36,779 nt of DNA from Chitinophaga sp. GbtcB8 (GTDB lineage Bacteria > Bacteroidota > Bacteroidia > Chitinophagales > Chitinophagaceae): positions 1 to 36,779 of the forward strand of contig NZ_JAGXJN010000054.1 in the NCBI RefSeq assembly GCF_019091455.1, read 5' to 3'. This document shows, one piece after another, positions 25,255 through 34,120 of the stretch. Every line of letters begins with the position of its first letter. Position 1 is the first letter of the stretch. The notes beneath the pieces are model-generated. The model was not told where the DNA came from. It ran no database searches and worked only from the letters and a program-made list of their open reading frames with translations. A program made the translations under genes and the position numbers.

Positions 25255-27630
25255 ATGATCTCCAACTATCTTAAAATTGCGTGGCGGCAGCTGGTCAATA
25301 ATAAGGGGTACAGCGCTATTAATATCCTGGGCCTGGCCATGGGTATGGCCGTTACGCTGCTGATAGCATTATGGGTATATAAGGAATACACTTACGATAA
25401 ATTTCTGCCCGATCATGAGCGCATTTACCAGGTACAGCGCAATTTTAACAGCAATGGTGAGATACTTACCTTCAACACTACTTCCCTGAAGCTGGCCGAT
25501 GTGCTCCGCAACACTATCCCTGAAATTGAAAACCTGTCAGAAACAGACTGGATGGGGCCTCATGGGCTAATGGCCGGGGAGCAGAAGATGTATCTGCGGG
25601 GCGCAGTAGCCGGCAGCGACTTCCTGAAAATATTTAAATTCCCCCTGCTGGAAGGTACGGCCAACGGCGTGTTAAAAGAACCTTTTTCAATCGTGCTCAC
25701 GGAATCTACCGCCAAAGCATTATTCGGCAATCAAAATGCCGTAGGCAAAATAGTGCGTATAGATAACCAGCATGATCTGAAAGTGACCGGCATCCTCAAA
25801 GACCTGCCGGCCAATGCCACCTTCCAGTTTAAATACGTGGTGCCTTTCAGTTATTATGAGCAAACCCGGGATTATGTAAAGGAAGCACGTAACGGTAGCT
25901 TTACGGGAAACAGCTTTCAGCAGTTTGTAAAGCTGCGGCCTGGTGTGAACCTGGCGAAGGTGGCCGCTAAAATAAAAGACATTGAAAAAAGCGAGGATAG
26001 TCCTAATGCCAAAAACTCCGATGTGATCCTGACGCCTTTCCAGGACCGGCATTTATACAGCCAGTATAAAAATGGGAAAGTGGCCGGCGGTTTTATTGAA
26101 TATGTGCACATTTTCAGTGTTATCGGAGGTTTGGTGTTACTGATAGCCTGTATCAACTTTATAAACCTTACCACGGCCCGCTCCGCCAAAAGGGGAAAGG
26201 AAGTGGGCATCCGCAAAGCAATTGGCTCACATAGGAATGCGCTCATCCTGCAGTTCCTTACAGAATCTTTCCTGCTAACCTTTTTTGCATTCGTACTAGC
26301 GTTGCTGTTAGTGCTGCTGGCATTACCTGCTTTTAATGCATTAACCGCCAGCACCATCCGCATACCTTACAACAGCTTTATTTTCTGGTTGCTGGTAACC
26401 GGGGGCGGGATATTAATTGGTTTGCTGGCTGCCAGCCGCCCGGCTTTTCATCTTTCTTCCTTTAACGCCGTTAAAACATTAAAAGGGGTAGTGCAGTCCG
26501 GCAGGTCTGCGGTATTTTCCCGGAAAGTGCTGGTAGTAGTACAGTTCAGCTGTTCGGTAGCGCTTATTATCAGCACCATTGTGGTGTACCGCCAGGTGCA
26601 ATATGCCAAAGACCGGCCAGCAGGTTATGAGGTGGACCAGCTAATGACCACGAATGTAAATAAAGACCTGTGGCTAAATTATACCGCATTGAAGGACGAG
26701 CTGCTGAGAAGCAGGGTAGTGCAATCCGTTACTAACGCCTCCAGCCCAACCACCTGGATAGAGTGGCATTCTGACCTGGATAGCTGGCCGGGTAAAAATG
26801 CCGGTGAAACCGTAGAAATGGGCGTGATAGAAGTAGCTGCCGACTATTTTAAGACCATGGGCATGCAGCTGAAAAGCGGGCGGGATTTTACCGGTTATTA
26901 CCCCTCCGATTCGCTGGATGTGCTGTTAAATGAGGCCGCAGTAAAAAGGCTGCGCTTAACCGCGCCCCTGAACCAGCTGATCACTTTTGATGATAAAAAG
27001 CGCAGGATCATTGGCGTGGTAAAGGATGCTTTAATGGCGTCGCCCTTTGCAGCGGCAGATCCTACTATGTTTATGCCCAGCGGTACGCCTAACAGTTATA
27101 TGATGTACCGCCTGTCCGCCGGCGTAAATCCCCATACCGCTGTGGACAAGCTCACTAAGATATTTAATAAGTACAGTCCTGCTTTTCCCTATAAATATGA
27201 TTTTGCCAATGAACAGTACAATGGCATGTTCCAGCAGGAGCTGCTTATGGGCAAGCTGTCCGGCATCCTGGCCGTGCTGGCTATTGTGATCTCCTGCCTG
27301 GGATTGTTTGGGCTGGCCGCCTATATAGCAGAACAGCGTACGAAGGAAATAGGGGTTCGTAAAGTGCTGGGCGCTTCTGTAACCCAGGTATGGCTGTTAT
27401 TATCCAAAGACTTTGTATGGCTGGTAGGCATTAGCTGCTGTATTGCCACGCCGGTGGCGCTGTACTTTTTACAGGGCTGGCTGGAAAAATACGAATACCG
27501 TATTGCCATTGGGCCATGGGTATTTATTATTGCCGCCCTGCTGGCGCTCAGCATTACTTTAATTACTGTCAGCTTCCAATCTATTAAGGCAGCCTTAGCC
27601 GATCCGGTGAAGAGTCTGAAGATGGAGTAG
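25255..27630 (+). CDS. MacB/FtsX-type ABC transporter permease (double-domain), paralogue
   Basis: The 791-residue protein is built like the one at 18234-20669: an N-terminal helix after MISNYLKIAWRQLVNNK, a MacB-PCD periplasmic domain, an FtsX block from about 285 (INLTTARSAKRGKEVGIRKAIGS), a second periplasmic domain and a second FtsX block from about 670 (LFGLAAYIAEQRTKEIGVRKVLGAS). It ends DPVKSLKME. The two copies are clearly related but diverged, so the duplication is old. No ATPase partner is nearby; in this phylum such permeases are often orphan genes. The matching sigma-54 promoter suggests that both belong to one RpoN regulon. Confidence 0.92.
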   Translation: MISNYLKIAWRQLVNNKGYSAINILGLAMGMAVTLLIALWVYKEYTYDKFLPDHERIYQVQRNFNSNGEILTFNTTSLKLADVLRNTIPEIENLSETDWMGPHGLMAGEQKMYLRGAVAGSDFLKIFKFPLLEGTANGVLKEPFSIVLTESTAKALFGNQNAVGKIVRIDNQHDLKVTGILKDLPANATFQFKYVVPFSYYEQTRDYVKEARNGSFTGNSFQQFVKLRPGVNLAKVAAKIKDIEKSEDSPNAKNSDVILTPFQDRHLYSQYKNGKVAGGFIEYVHIFSVIGGLVLLIACINFINLTTARSAKRGKEVGIRKAIGSHRNALILQFLTESFLLTFFAFVLALLLVLLALPAFNALTASTIRIPYNSFIFWLLVTGGGILIGLLAASRPAFHLSSFNAVKTLKGVVQSGRSAVFSRKVLVVVQFSCSVALIISTIVVYRQVQYAKDRPAGYEVDQLMTTNVNKDLWLNYTALKDELLRSRVVQSVTNASSPTTWIEWHSDLDSWPGKNAGETVEMGVIEVAADYFKTMGMQLKSGRDFTGYYPSDSLDVLLNEAAVKRLRLTAPLNQLITFDDKKRRIIGVVKDALMASPFAAADPTMFMPSGTPNSYMMYRLSAGVNPHTAVDKLTKIFNKYSPAFPYKYDFANEQYNGMFQQELLMGKLSGILAVLAIVISCLGLFGLAAYIAEQRTKEIGVRKVLGASVTQVWLLLSKDFVWLVGISCCIATPVALYFLQGWLEKYEYRIAIGPWVFIIAALLALSITLITVSFQSIKAALADPVKSLKME

Positions 27631-27732
27631 GAGGCGGCCATATATAATATAACACTGAATTAATATCCCCACGTACCCCCCTATAAAGGGAAATGCTTAT
27701 TATTATACCCCGTCTTACAGGCGTAGCAGGCA

Positions 27733-27759
27733 ATGGACCATCGGCTATGGTCCATGGAC
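27733..27759. repeat. Nested inverted repeats (GGACC/GGTCC cluster)
   Basis: ATGGACCAT (27733-27741) and ATGGTCCAT (27747-27755) form a perfect 9-bp stem with a 5-base loop. GTCCATGGAC (27750-27759) is a second, overlapping palindrome. It lies between the permease stop and the MarR promoter. No T-run follows, so it may be a protein-binding site or a 3'-end hairpin. Confidence 0.5.
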
Positions 27760-27817
27760 GGCGACGGTTTACGCGGTCCGTCTATACCCCTATAAAAGAT
27801 ATCTATATTACTCCCAC

Positions 27818-27848
27818 TTGTTTAGCTGGCTAATTATTTTTACTTTTG
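27818..27848 (+). promoter_or_regulatory. Bacteroidetes promoter of the marR gene with embedded SlyA-like operator
   Basis: TTG (27818-27820), a 20-base spacer and TACTTTTG (27841-27848) match the TTTG-N19-21-TAnnTTTG consensus. The perfectly placed dyad TTAGC-TG-GCTAA (27822-27833) fills the space right after the -33, so a bound MarR dimer would block RNA polymerase. The start codon lies only 5 bases after the -7 box, implying an almost leaderless mRNA. Confidence 0.75.
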
Positions 27849-27853
27849 GCCCC

Positions 27854-28285
27854 ATGAATAAGATACCGGTGTCAGAAACTGTGAGTTACCTGATCTCAAG
27901 GATCGGTAAAGCGCACCGTAACAGGGCTAATGAGCTGCTGTCGTCCCTGAACCTGCATGCAGGACAGGAGCTGTTGTTGCAGCAGATCTACCAGCAGCAG
28001 GGTATTACCCTCAATGAGCTTACCTGCGGCATGTGCGTGTCTGCCGTAACGGTAACCCGTACGGTAGAGCGGCTGGAAAAGAACGGATTCCTTAAAAAGG
28101 AGCGCTGTTCATTCGACCAACGTGCTGTAAGAGTGTATCTTACGGAAAAAGGGGTATCTGCCGTGGAGACGGTGGAACAGAAAATGTGGGAGGTGCTGGA
28201 ACGGGAAACCGTCGATAACCTGAGCACTGAAGAACGGATGTTATTAAAGCGGTTATTAATGCAGGTATTGAGCAACTTGTCATAA
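27854..28285 (+). CDS. MarR family transcriptional regulator
   Basis: The protein (143 residues) has the MarR winged-helix fold: a dimerisation helix (VSETVSYLISRIGKAHRNRANELLSSL), recognition region GITLNELTCGMCVSAVTVTRTVERLEKNGFL, and the wing with basic residues (KKERCSFDQRAVRVYLTEKG). The start at 27854 (MNKIPVSE) was chosen because an upstream GTG/TTG-type frame start would lie within the promoter. MarR proteins sense phenolic or other small ligands and usually repress their own gene and efflux genes. The SlyA-like palindromes in its promoter and right after its stop fit that role; the AraC gene and RND operon follow in the same direction. Confidence 0.92.
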   Translation: MNKIPVSETVSYLISRIGKAHRNRANELLSSLNLHAGQELLLQQIYQQQGITLNELTCGMCVSAVTVTRTVERLEKNGFLKKERCSFDQRAVRVYLTEKGVSAVETVEQKMWEVLERETVDNLSTEERMLLKRLLMQVLSNLS

Positions 28286-28290
28286 TATGG

Positions 28291-28302
28291 TTAGCTGGCT
28301 AA
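28291..28302. promoter_or_regulatory. Second copy of the MarR-type operator
   Basis: TTAGCTGGCTAA recurs exactly, 5 bases after the marR stop codon and upstream of the AraC gene. A possible -7-like TACTTATC follows at 28304-28311. It resembles the Salmonella SlyA consensus TTAGCAAGCTAA as I remember it, differing only in the two central bases. Confidence 0.7.
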
Positions 28303-28483
28303 ATACTTATCTAGTATAATTGTCTTGAAGAATTAATTGTAATTATTTAGAAAATTGCTGGAAGGATATTTTAAATTTGTTGGCAGAAGTTATGTGATGG
28401 AACTGTTGTACTGTAAGCTGTAGTAATCATAGCGTTGCCTTTATATCCTCCACCGGCATTTATCTGAAAAAACCGCTTTTCTG

Positions 28484-29362
28484 ATGAAGAACAATGTGTT
28501 AATACCCGTGTATGATATCAGCGCAAAAATGCCCGGAGCATCTGAAATGCCGGGATTTACCATTGGCCGTTCGCTGAACATGCCCGCAGGAGGGGCGGTA
28601 TATCCGCACCGGCATGCAGGTTTCACCATTACGTTGCTGTTATCCGGTCAAATGACCCAGTACATAGATTTTGAAAAGTATACCGTTGCCGCACCGGCAG
28701 TCATCCTGCTGGCGCCAGACCAGGTACATCAACATGGAAGTGAAGATTCCATCTGTGAATCCGTATATATCCATTTTGATAAGGAATTCCTGATGGCGGA
28801 ATGCCAGGGTATGCTCAACTGCTGGGCATGCATCTTTGATAAACGGGCCATTCCTGTAAAGGCAGCCCAGATGCAGGAGCTTATGAACTATGCAGGTCTC
28901 ATTCTCCGGGAATACAGCAGCATGCGCCCAATGCGGGACAGCATTATCCGTAACCTGCTGAATGTTCTGATCATGGCTTGCGGCCGGCTGCCACAGCACA
29001 ACGTAGCCTACATGCAGCTGGATACGGCCCAAAGCCGCATGGTACGCCAGTTCAATGAGCTGTCTGACCAGCACTTCCGGGATAAAACCCAGGTGGCCAA
29101 TTATGCAGATATGATGTTCGTTACGCCAGGGCACCTGAACGATACTGTAAAAGCCGCTGTGGGCAGAACCGCTAAACAGGTTATAGATGAAAAACGTATC
29201 ATGGAAGCTAAACGCCTGCTGTTCTGGGGAGATCATTCTGTTAAGGAAATAGCCTGGCAGCTTAACTTTGAGGATGATGCGTACTTTAACCGCTTCTTTA
29301 AAAAACACACCGGGCAAACACCGGTTATGTTTCAACGGAGTATCCGGGAAAAGTACAATTAA
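28484..29362 (+). CDS. AraC family transcriptional regulator with cupin-like sensor domain
   Basis: The 292-residue protein has an N-terminal cupin-like domain (YPHRHAGFTITLLLSGQMTQYID and LLAPDQVHQHGSED, about 35-90) and a C-terminal AraC double helix-turn-helix (about 190-288: TQVANYADMMFVTPGHLNDTVKAAVGRTAKQVI and the signature NFEDDAYFNRFFKKHTGQTP). It reads toward the complete RND operon and starts 198 bases after the marR gene, so it is the likely local activator of efflux. A second AraC-type gene occupies the comparable place beside the other RND cassette, but the two are not close copies. The ligand is unknown. Confidence 0.92.
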   Translation: MKNNVLIPVYDISAKMPGASEMPGFTIGRSLNMPAGGAVYPHRHAGFTITLLLSGQMTQYIDFEKYTVAAPAVILLAPDQVHQHGSEDSICESVYIHFDKEFLMAECQGMLNCWACIFDKRAIPVKAAQMQELMNYAGLILREYSSMRPMRDSIIRNLLNVLIMACGRLPQHNVAYMQLDTAQSRMVRQFNELSDQHFRDKTQVANYADMMFVTPGHLNDTVKAAVGRTAKQVIDEKRIMEAKRLLFWGDHSVKEIAWQLNFEDDAYFNRFFKKHTGQTPVMFQRSIREKYN

Positions 29363-29691
29363 TACCGCGATTTGTTAAACAGGAAACCTAAAGCCTTGTA
29401 TTACTTTTGTATTGATTTTATAAGCATATGAAAATGATTGTAAACATACCCGCCGCCCTGTTTTGTTAAATTATTTTTTAACAACAGTAACAAAACAACT
29501 TGCTGATCCGTATAAGGATACGCCGGCGGGTGAAACCATGTCAGAGCTTACTGCTGGCCAATTCTGTTAAAACTACTACCCGAAGCTGTCACTAAAACAA
29601 ACAACCTTTTAATTGCTGAAAAGTAAAACGGGCATTTTTTGTCCTACTGAAAGGTATTCGAACGTCTTTACAATATATAACACTATAACAA
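29363..29691 (+). other. Long leader region of the RND operon
   Basis: These 329 bases lie between the AraC gene and the adaptor gene. They hold a -7 box TACTTTTG (29402-29409, no good -33 at the usual distance), a foldable segment at 29448-29531, and an AT-rich run up to the ATG at 29692. No small gene was found; the ATG-led frames are very short. Confidence 0.6.
29448..29531 (+). ncRNA. Candidate structured leader RNA (multi-stem, possible cis-regulator)
   Basis: ACCCGCCG (29448-29455) pairs with CGGCGGGT (29524-29531) as a closing stem. Inside, GTTTTGTTA (29460-29468) can pair with TAACAAAAC (29488-29496), or TTGTTAAA (29463-29470) with TTTAACAA (29477-29484); the two are mutually exclusive. 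CGTAT-AAGG-ATACG (29509-29522) forms a third hairpin. I do not recognise a known riboswitch class. AT-rich inner stems can arise by chance, but the GC-rich closing stem supports a real fold. Confidence 0.45.
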
Positions 29692-30873
29692 ATGGAACTA
29701 TTATTGAAAAAAATGATCACACGCAAGCCACTCGCCTACCTCTCCGGCATTCTGATGCTGGCTGTAGTATTATATAGCTGTGCTTCAAACCAGGCAGCTC
29801 CACCGCCGCCACCGCCTCCTCAATTGCCTGTTATGGCAATTACATCAGCGCCGGCTACTACTTACCTGGAATTTCCCGCTTCGCTGGAAGGAAAGGTGAA
29901 TGTAGATGTGCGCCCGCAGGTATCTGGTTATCTGGAAAAAATATTTGTAGATGAAGGCGCCTATGTAAAAGCAGGCCAGCCTTTGTTTAAAATAAATCCG
30001 CAGGTATATGCCGAGCAATTGAACAGTGCAAATTCAAACGTGCTTGCAGCCGAGGCCAATATGGATAAGGCGCAGGTTGAAATGGACCGCCTGGCGCCCC
30101 TGGTAGCCAACAATGTTGTTTCTGACGTGCAGCTGAAAACAGCCAAAGCAAATTATGAAGCAGCAAAAGCCGCTGTAGCCCAGGCTAAAGCAGCAGTAGG
30201 CAGCGCCCGTATCAATGTAGGTTATACCCTGGTGAATGCACCGGTAAGCGGTTACATTGGCAGAATACCTTATAAAATAGGCGCCCTTGTAGGCAATAAT
30301 GATGAACAGCCACTCACAGTGCTTTCCGACGTACGTGAAATGTACGCCTACTTCTCTATGAGTGAGGCCGATTTCATTGCATTCAAAAACAACTTTGCAG
30401 GTAAGACGATCGAAGAGAAATTAAAACAAGCGCCTCCTGTAGAGCTGATCCTGGCAGACAATACCTCATTTGCCGAAAAAGGGAAAATAGAAACTATAGA
30501 GGGCCAGTTCAATAAAACTACCGGCGCTATTAGTTTCCGTGCAACGTTTCCCAATGCCGGTGGCATATTGCGTACCGGTAACACAGGTAAAGTAAGATTA
30601 ACACAGCAGCTTACTGATGCCATTACTATACCGCAGGAAGCCACCTTTGAAATACAGGACAAAGTATTTGTATACACAGTGGCCGATAGCAATAAAGTAG
30701 CGAGCAAACCTATTACCATTGCCGGAAAAACAGCCAACCTCTATTTTGTAAGCGATGGGCTGAAAGCAGGCGAGAAAATAGTTTTATCCGGAACCGGCAG
30801 TTTAAAGGACGGCGCTGTAATTACGCCTCAGCCGGTATCGGCAGATAGTGTGCTCAAGTCAAAACCGTTGTAA
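29692..30873 (+). CDS. RND efflux periplasmic adaptor (membrane fusion protein, AcrA-like lipoprotein)
   Basis: The 393-residue protein is the first gene of a complete tripartite efflux operon. It has a lipoprotein signal (lipobox LYSC, Cys30) followed by a run of seven prolines, then the lipoyl half-motifs VDVRPQVSGYLEKIFVDEG and NAPVSGYIGRIPYKIGALVG around an Ala/Lys-rich alpha-hairpin (about 105-180), and beta-barrel and membrane-proximal domains. It should bridge the inner-membrane pump encoded 75 bases downstream and the channel at 34201-35613. The poly-proline stretch probably spaces the lipid anchor and needs EF-P for translation. The start may also be the internal Met8, but ATG at 29692 was kept. 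Confidence 0.95.
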   Translation: MELLLKKMITRKPLAYLSGILMLAVVLYSCASNQAAPPPPPPPQLPVMAITSAPATTYLEFPASLEGKVNVDVRPQVSGYLEKIFVDEGAYVKAGQPLFKINPQVYAEQLNSANSNVLAAEANMDKAQVEMDRLAPLVANNVVSDVQLKTAKANYEAAKAAVAQAKAAVGSARINVGYTLVNAPVSGYIGRIPYKIGALVGNNDEQPLTVLSDVREMYAYFSMSEADFIAFKNNFAGKTIEEKLKQAPPVELILADNTSFAEKGKIETIEGQFNKTTGAISFRATFPNAGGILRTGNTGKVRLTQQLTDAITIPQEATFEIQDKVFVYTVADSNKVASKPITIAGKTANLYFVSDGLKAGEKIVLSGTGSLKDGAVITPQPVSADSVLKSKPL

Positions 30874-30948
30874 GTGGCAGGCTATACTTTAATGTAAAGT
30901 ATACCATGCAAAAATCGATTTTACTTACAATCAAAAAGTGAACTTATC

Positions 30949-33900
30949 ATGTTAAGAAGATTCATATTAAGGCCGGTACTTTCTACGGTAGTGTCCATAA
31001 TTCTACTACTACTGGGCATTATCTCTTATTTTGCCCTGCCTGTTACCTTGTTTCCCGATATCGCGCCGCCCAGTGTAACGGTTTCGGCTACTTACCCCGG
31101 CGCCAATGCCGAAGTAGTGGCCCGTTCAGTGGCTAACCCGATAGAGGAAGCAGTGAATGGGGTGGAGAATATGACCTACATGACCTCCAACTCCAGTAAC
31201 GATGGTAGTATGGTGTTAACGGTCTATTTCAAACAGGGAACCAATCCTGATATTGCTGCTGTAAACGTACAGAACCGGGTATCCAAAGCCACCAGCCAGT
31301 TACCCACGGAAGTGGTAACAGCGGGCCTCAGCACGCAAAAAGTACAGAACGGTTTCATCATGTTCATGGGATTGTATAGTGAAGATCCTAAACAGTACGA
31401 TGAAAAGTTCCTGCAAAACTATATCAAGATCAATCTTATCCCCCAGATCCAGCGTGTACCGGGTGTAGCACAGGCGCAGATCTTTGGCGCCAAGGATTAC
31501 TCCATGCGTATATGGTTAAAACCCGATCGTCTTGCAGCGAATAATCTTTCTCCGCAGGATGTGTTGGCCGCGATCAGGGATCAGAACATAGAATCGGCTC
31601 CGGGCCGTTTGGGTGAGAACAGCAAGGAAACCTTTGAATTTGTATTGAAATACAAAGGTAAGCTAAACCTGAACGAGGATTATGAGAATATTGTGATAAA
31701 GGCGAACAGTGATGGATCCATGCTTCGCTTAAAAGATCTGGCACGTATAGAATTCGGTTCGCTCAATTACGGAGCTAACAACCTGCTGGATGGAAAACCG
31801 GCCGCAGGTTTTGCTATTATTCAAACAGCCGGCTCTAACGCCAGCGAGATCATTGAACAGATAGAGAAGCTGCTGGTACCATTCAGCGCTTCACTACCCA
31901 AGGGCGTGAAGACTGAAATCATGTACAACGCCAAGGACTTCCTGGACGCCTCCATCGACCAGGTACGTGAAACGCTTGTGATCGCATTTATATTGGTGTT
32001 CCTGGTGGTGTTTGTGTTCCTGCAGGATTTCCGTTCTACACTGATCCCTGCCATAGCCGTGCCCGTGGCCATTATAGGTACATTCTTCTTCCTGCAGCTC
32101 TTTGGGTTTAGTATTAATCTGCTTACCCTGTTCGCCTTAGTGCTGGCCATTGGTATTGTGGTGGTTGATGCGATCGTGGTGGTGGAAGCCGTGCATGCCA
32201 AAATGGAACAAACACACTGGCCTGCAAGAAAAGCTACTTTGAAGTCAATGGACGAGATCTCGGGTGCTATCATATCTATTACCCTGGTAATGATGGCGGT
32301 ATTTATACCCGTTGGTTTCATGCAGGGCCCAGCAGGTGTATTCTACAGGCAGTTTGCCTTTACACTGGCCATTGCCATCATGATCTCGGCCATCAACGCC
32401 CTGACCCTGAGCCCTGCCTTGTGTGCATTGTTCTTAAAAACGGGAGAGGGTGAGCATGGCAAGAAAACCGGCTTCGGAAGCCGGTTCTTTAATGCCTTTA
32501 ACGCCGGATTTAACTCAATGACACACCGGTATATAAAGGGTATTGGCTTTCTGATCCGCCGTAAATGGGTTGCCATAGGCCTCCTGGTTATTATAACGCT
32601 CGGCGCCTTTATACTGGCCCGCAGAGCACCTACAGGATTTATTCCTACGGAAGACCAGAGCTTTGTATTATATGCGCTGAACACACCTCCGGGTAGCTCA
32701 ATGGACAGAACGCATAAGTCTACAGAAACGTTGGACAAAATGCTTCGTCAAAACCCGGCAGTACGGCATACATGGACGGTGGATGGTTTTAACTTCATCA
32801 GTAATGCCGCTGCATCTCCTTATGCTGCAGGTTTTATACGCTTAAAAGACAGGCACGAAAGAGGAGATGTAAAGAATATTGACCAGGTTACAGGAATGAT
32901 GTATGGGCCGGCAAGCCAGCTGAAAGATGCAAGCGCCTTCTTCTTTACCTTCCCTACAGTGCAGGGTTTTGGTAACGTGAGCGGCTTTGAGTTCATGCTG
33001 CAGGACAGGCTGGGCCGTCCTTTGGACCAGCTGGGTAATAATGCATGGGGCTTTATCGGCGCGTTGATGCAAAGAAAAGAGATCGGTGCAGCTTTTACTA
33101 CCTTTTCCGCTAACAATCCGCAATACAGAGTAGAGGTAGATAATTATAAAGCCAAGCAATTAGGCGTAGCTATCAGTGACCTGATGCAGACCTTGCAGAT
33201 CTATTACGGTAGCAGCTATGTTTCGGATTTTAACCGTTTTGGAAAGTACTATCGCGTAGTAGCGCAGGCAGATGTGCCTTATCGTAACGACATTCACTCG
33301 CTCGATGGTATTTATGTGAAGAATAGCACGAATGAAATGGTGCCTGTAAAATCGATCGTTTCATTAAAACGTGTATATGGCCCTGAAACAGTAACCCGCA
33401 ACAACATGTTTAATGCGGTTACCATCAACGGTACACCTAAACCAGGTTATAGTACGGGTGATGCCATCAGAGCCATTGAGGAAACGGCGAAACAGGCGCT
33501 TCCGCAAGGTTATGGCTACGAGTGGACAGGATCAACCCGTGAAGAGATCAAGGCAGGCGATCAGCAGATCTACATCTTCATCCTCAGTATTATATTCGTA
33601 TACTTCCTGCTGGCAGCTCAATATGAAAGTTATGTGTTGCCGCTTGCAGTAATCCTGACCATACCAACAGGTATCCTGGGTGTATTTACCTTCATCGGTT
33701 TTGCCGGGCTGGATAATAACATCTATGTACAGATCGGGATGATCATGCTGATAGGGTTGCTGGCCAAGAATGCGATCCTGATCGTAGAATTTGCCGTGCA
33801 GCGAAGACGGAATGGCATGGGCCTTCTTGAATCGGCGCTGGCTGGGTCAAGAGCAAGGCTTCGTCCTATCTTAATGACTTCATTTGCCTTTATCGTAGGT

Positions 33901-34113
33901 CTGATACCCCTGGTATTTGTGCAGAAAGGATCGGCCGTTGGTAACCATTCCATAGGCTATAGCGCCATCGGGGGTATGCTTACCGGTGTAATATTAGGTG
34001 TGTTTATTATTCCTGTACTGTACGTTATTTTCCAGTATTTACAGGAAAGGATAACAGGCCGCGCCGGCTTAAGGGTCTATGAAGAAGAGATGGAAGAAGA
34101 ACCAGCTTTATAG
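30949..34113 (+). CDS. RND multidrug efflux pump, inner-membrane subunit (AcrB/HAE1-like)
   Basis: The 1054-residue protein has full family length, with twelve membrane helices and two large periplasmic loops. The sequence shows MLRRFILRPVLSTVVS, FPDIAPP, VNVQNRV, TGFIPTEDQ, and in TM10 KNAILIVEFA, the equivalent of the AcrB Lys940 motif. In TM4 the proton-relay pair, Asp407-Asp408 in AcrB, reads Val406-Asp407 (GIVVVDAIVVVEAV), so the first aspartate is missing. Transport may be weakened or use a different proton route; this is inference. The family exports drugs, bile salts or dyes by proton antiport. It is the middle gene of the operon; a heptad-period foldback element follows its stop codon. 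Confidence 0.95.
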   Translation: MLRRFILRPVLSTVVSIILLLLGIISYFALPVTLFPDIAPPSVTVSATYPGANAEVVARSVANPIEEAVNGVENMTYMTSNSSNDGSMVLTVYFKQGTNPDIAAVNVQNRVSKATSQLPTEVVTAGLSTQKVQNGFIMFMGLYSEDPKQYDEKFLQNYIKINLIPQIQRVPGVAQAQIFGAKDYSMRIWLKPDRLAANNLSPQDVLAAIRDQNIESAPGRLGENSKETFEFVLKYKGKLNLNEDYENIVIKANSDGSMLRLKDLARIEFGSLNYGANNLLDGKPAAGFAIIQTAGSNASEIIEQIEKLLVPFSASLPKGVKTEIMYNAKDFLDASIDQVRETLVIAFILVFLVVFVFLQDFRSTLIPAIAVPVAIIGTFFFLQLFGFSINLLTLFALVLAIGIVVVDAIVVVEAVHAKMEQTHWPARKATLKSMDEISGAIISITLVMMAVFIPVGFMQGPAGVFYRQFAFTLAIAIMISAINALTLSPALCALFLKTGEGEHGKKTGFGSRFFNAFNAGFNSMTHRYIKGIGFLIRRKWVAIGLLVIITLGAFILARRAPTGFIPTEDQSFVLYALNTPPGSSMDRTHKSTETLDKMLRQNPAVRHTWTVDGFNFISNAAASPYAAGFIRLKDRHERGDVKNIDQVTGMMYGPASQLKDASAFFFTFPTVQGFGNVSGFEFMLQDRLGRPLDQLGNNAWGFIGALMQRKEIGAAFTTFSANNPQYRVEVDNYKAKQLGVAISDLMQTLQIYYGSSYVSDFNRFGKYYRVVAQADVPYRNDIHSLDGIYVKNSTNEMVPVKSIVSLKRVYGPETVTRNNMFNAVTINGTPKPGYSTGDAIRAIEETAKQALPQGYGYEWTGSTREEIKAGDQQIYIFILSIIFVYFLLAAQYESYVLPLAVILTIPTGILGVFTFIGFAGLDNNIYVQIGMIMLIGLLAKNAILIVEFAVQRRRNGMGLLESALAGSRARLRPILMTSFAFIVGLIPLVFVQKGSAVGNHSIGYSAIGGMLTGVILGVFIIPVLYVIFQYLQERITGRAGLRVYEEEMEEEPAL

Positions 34114-34120
34114 AAATAAG

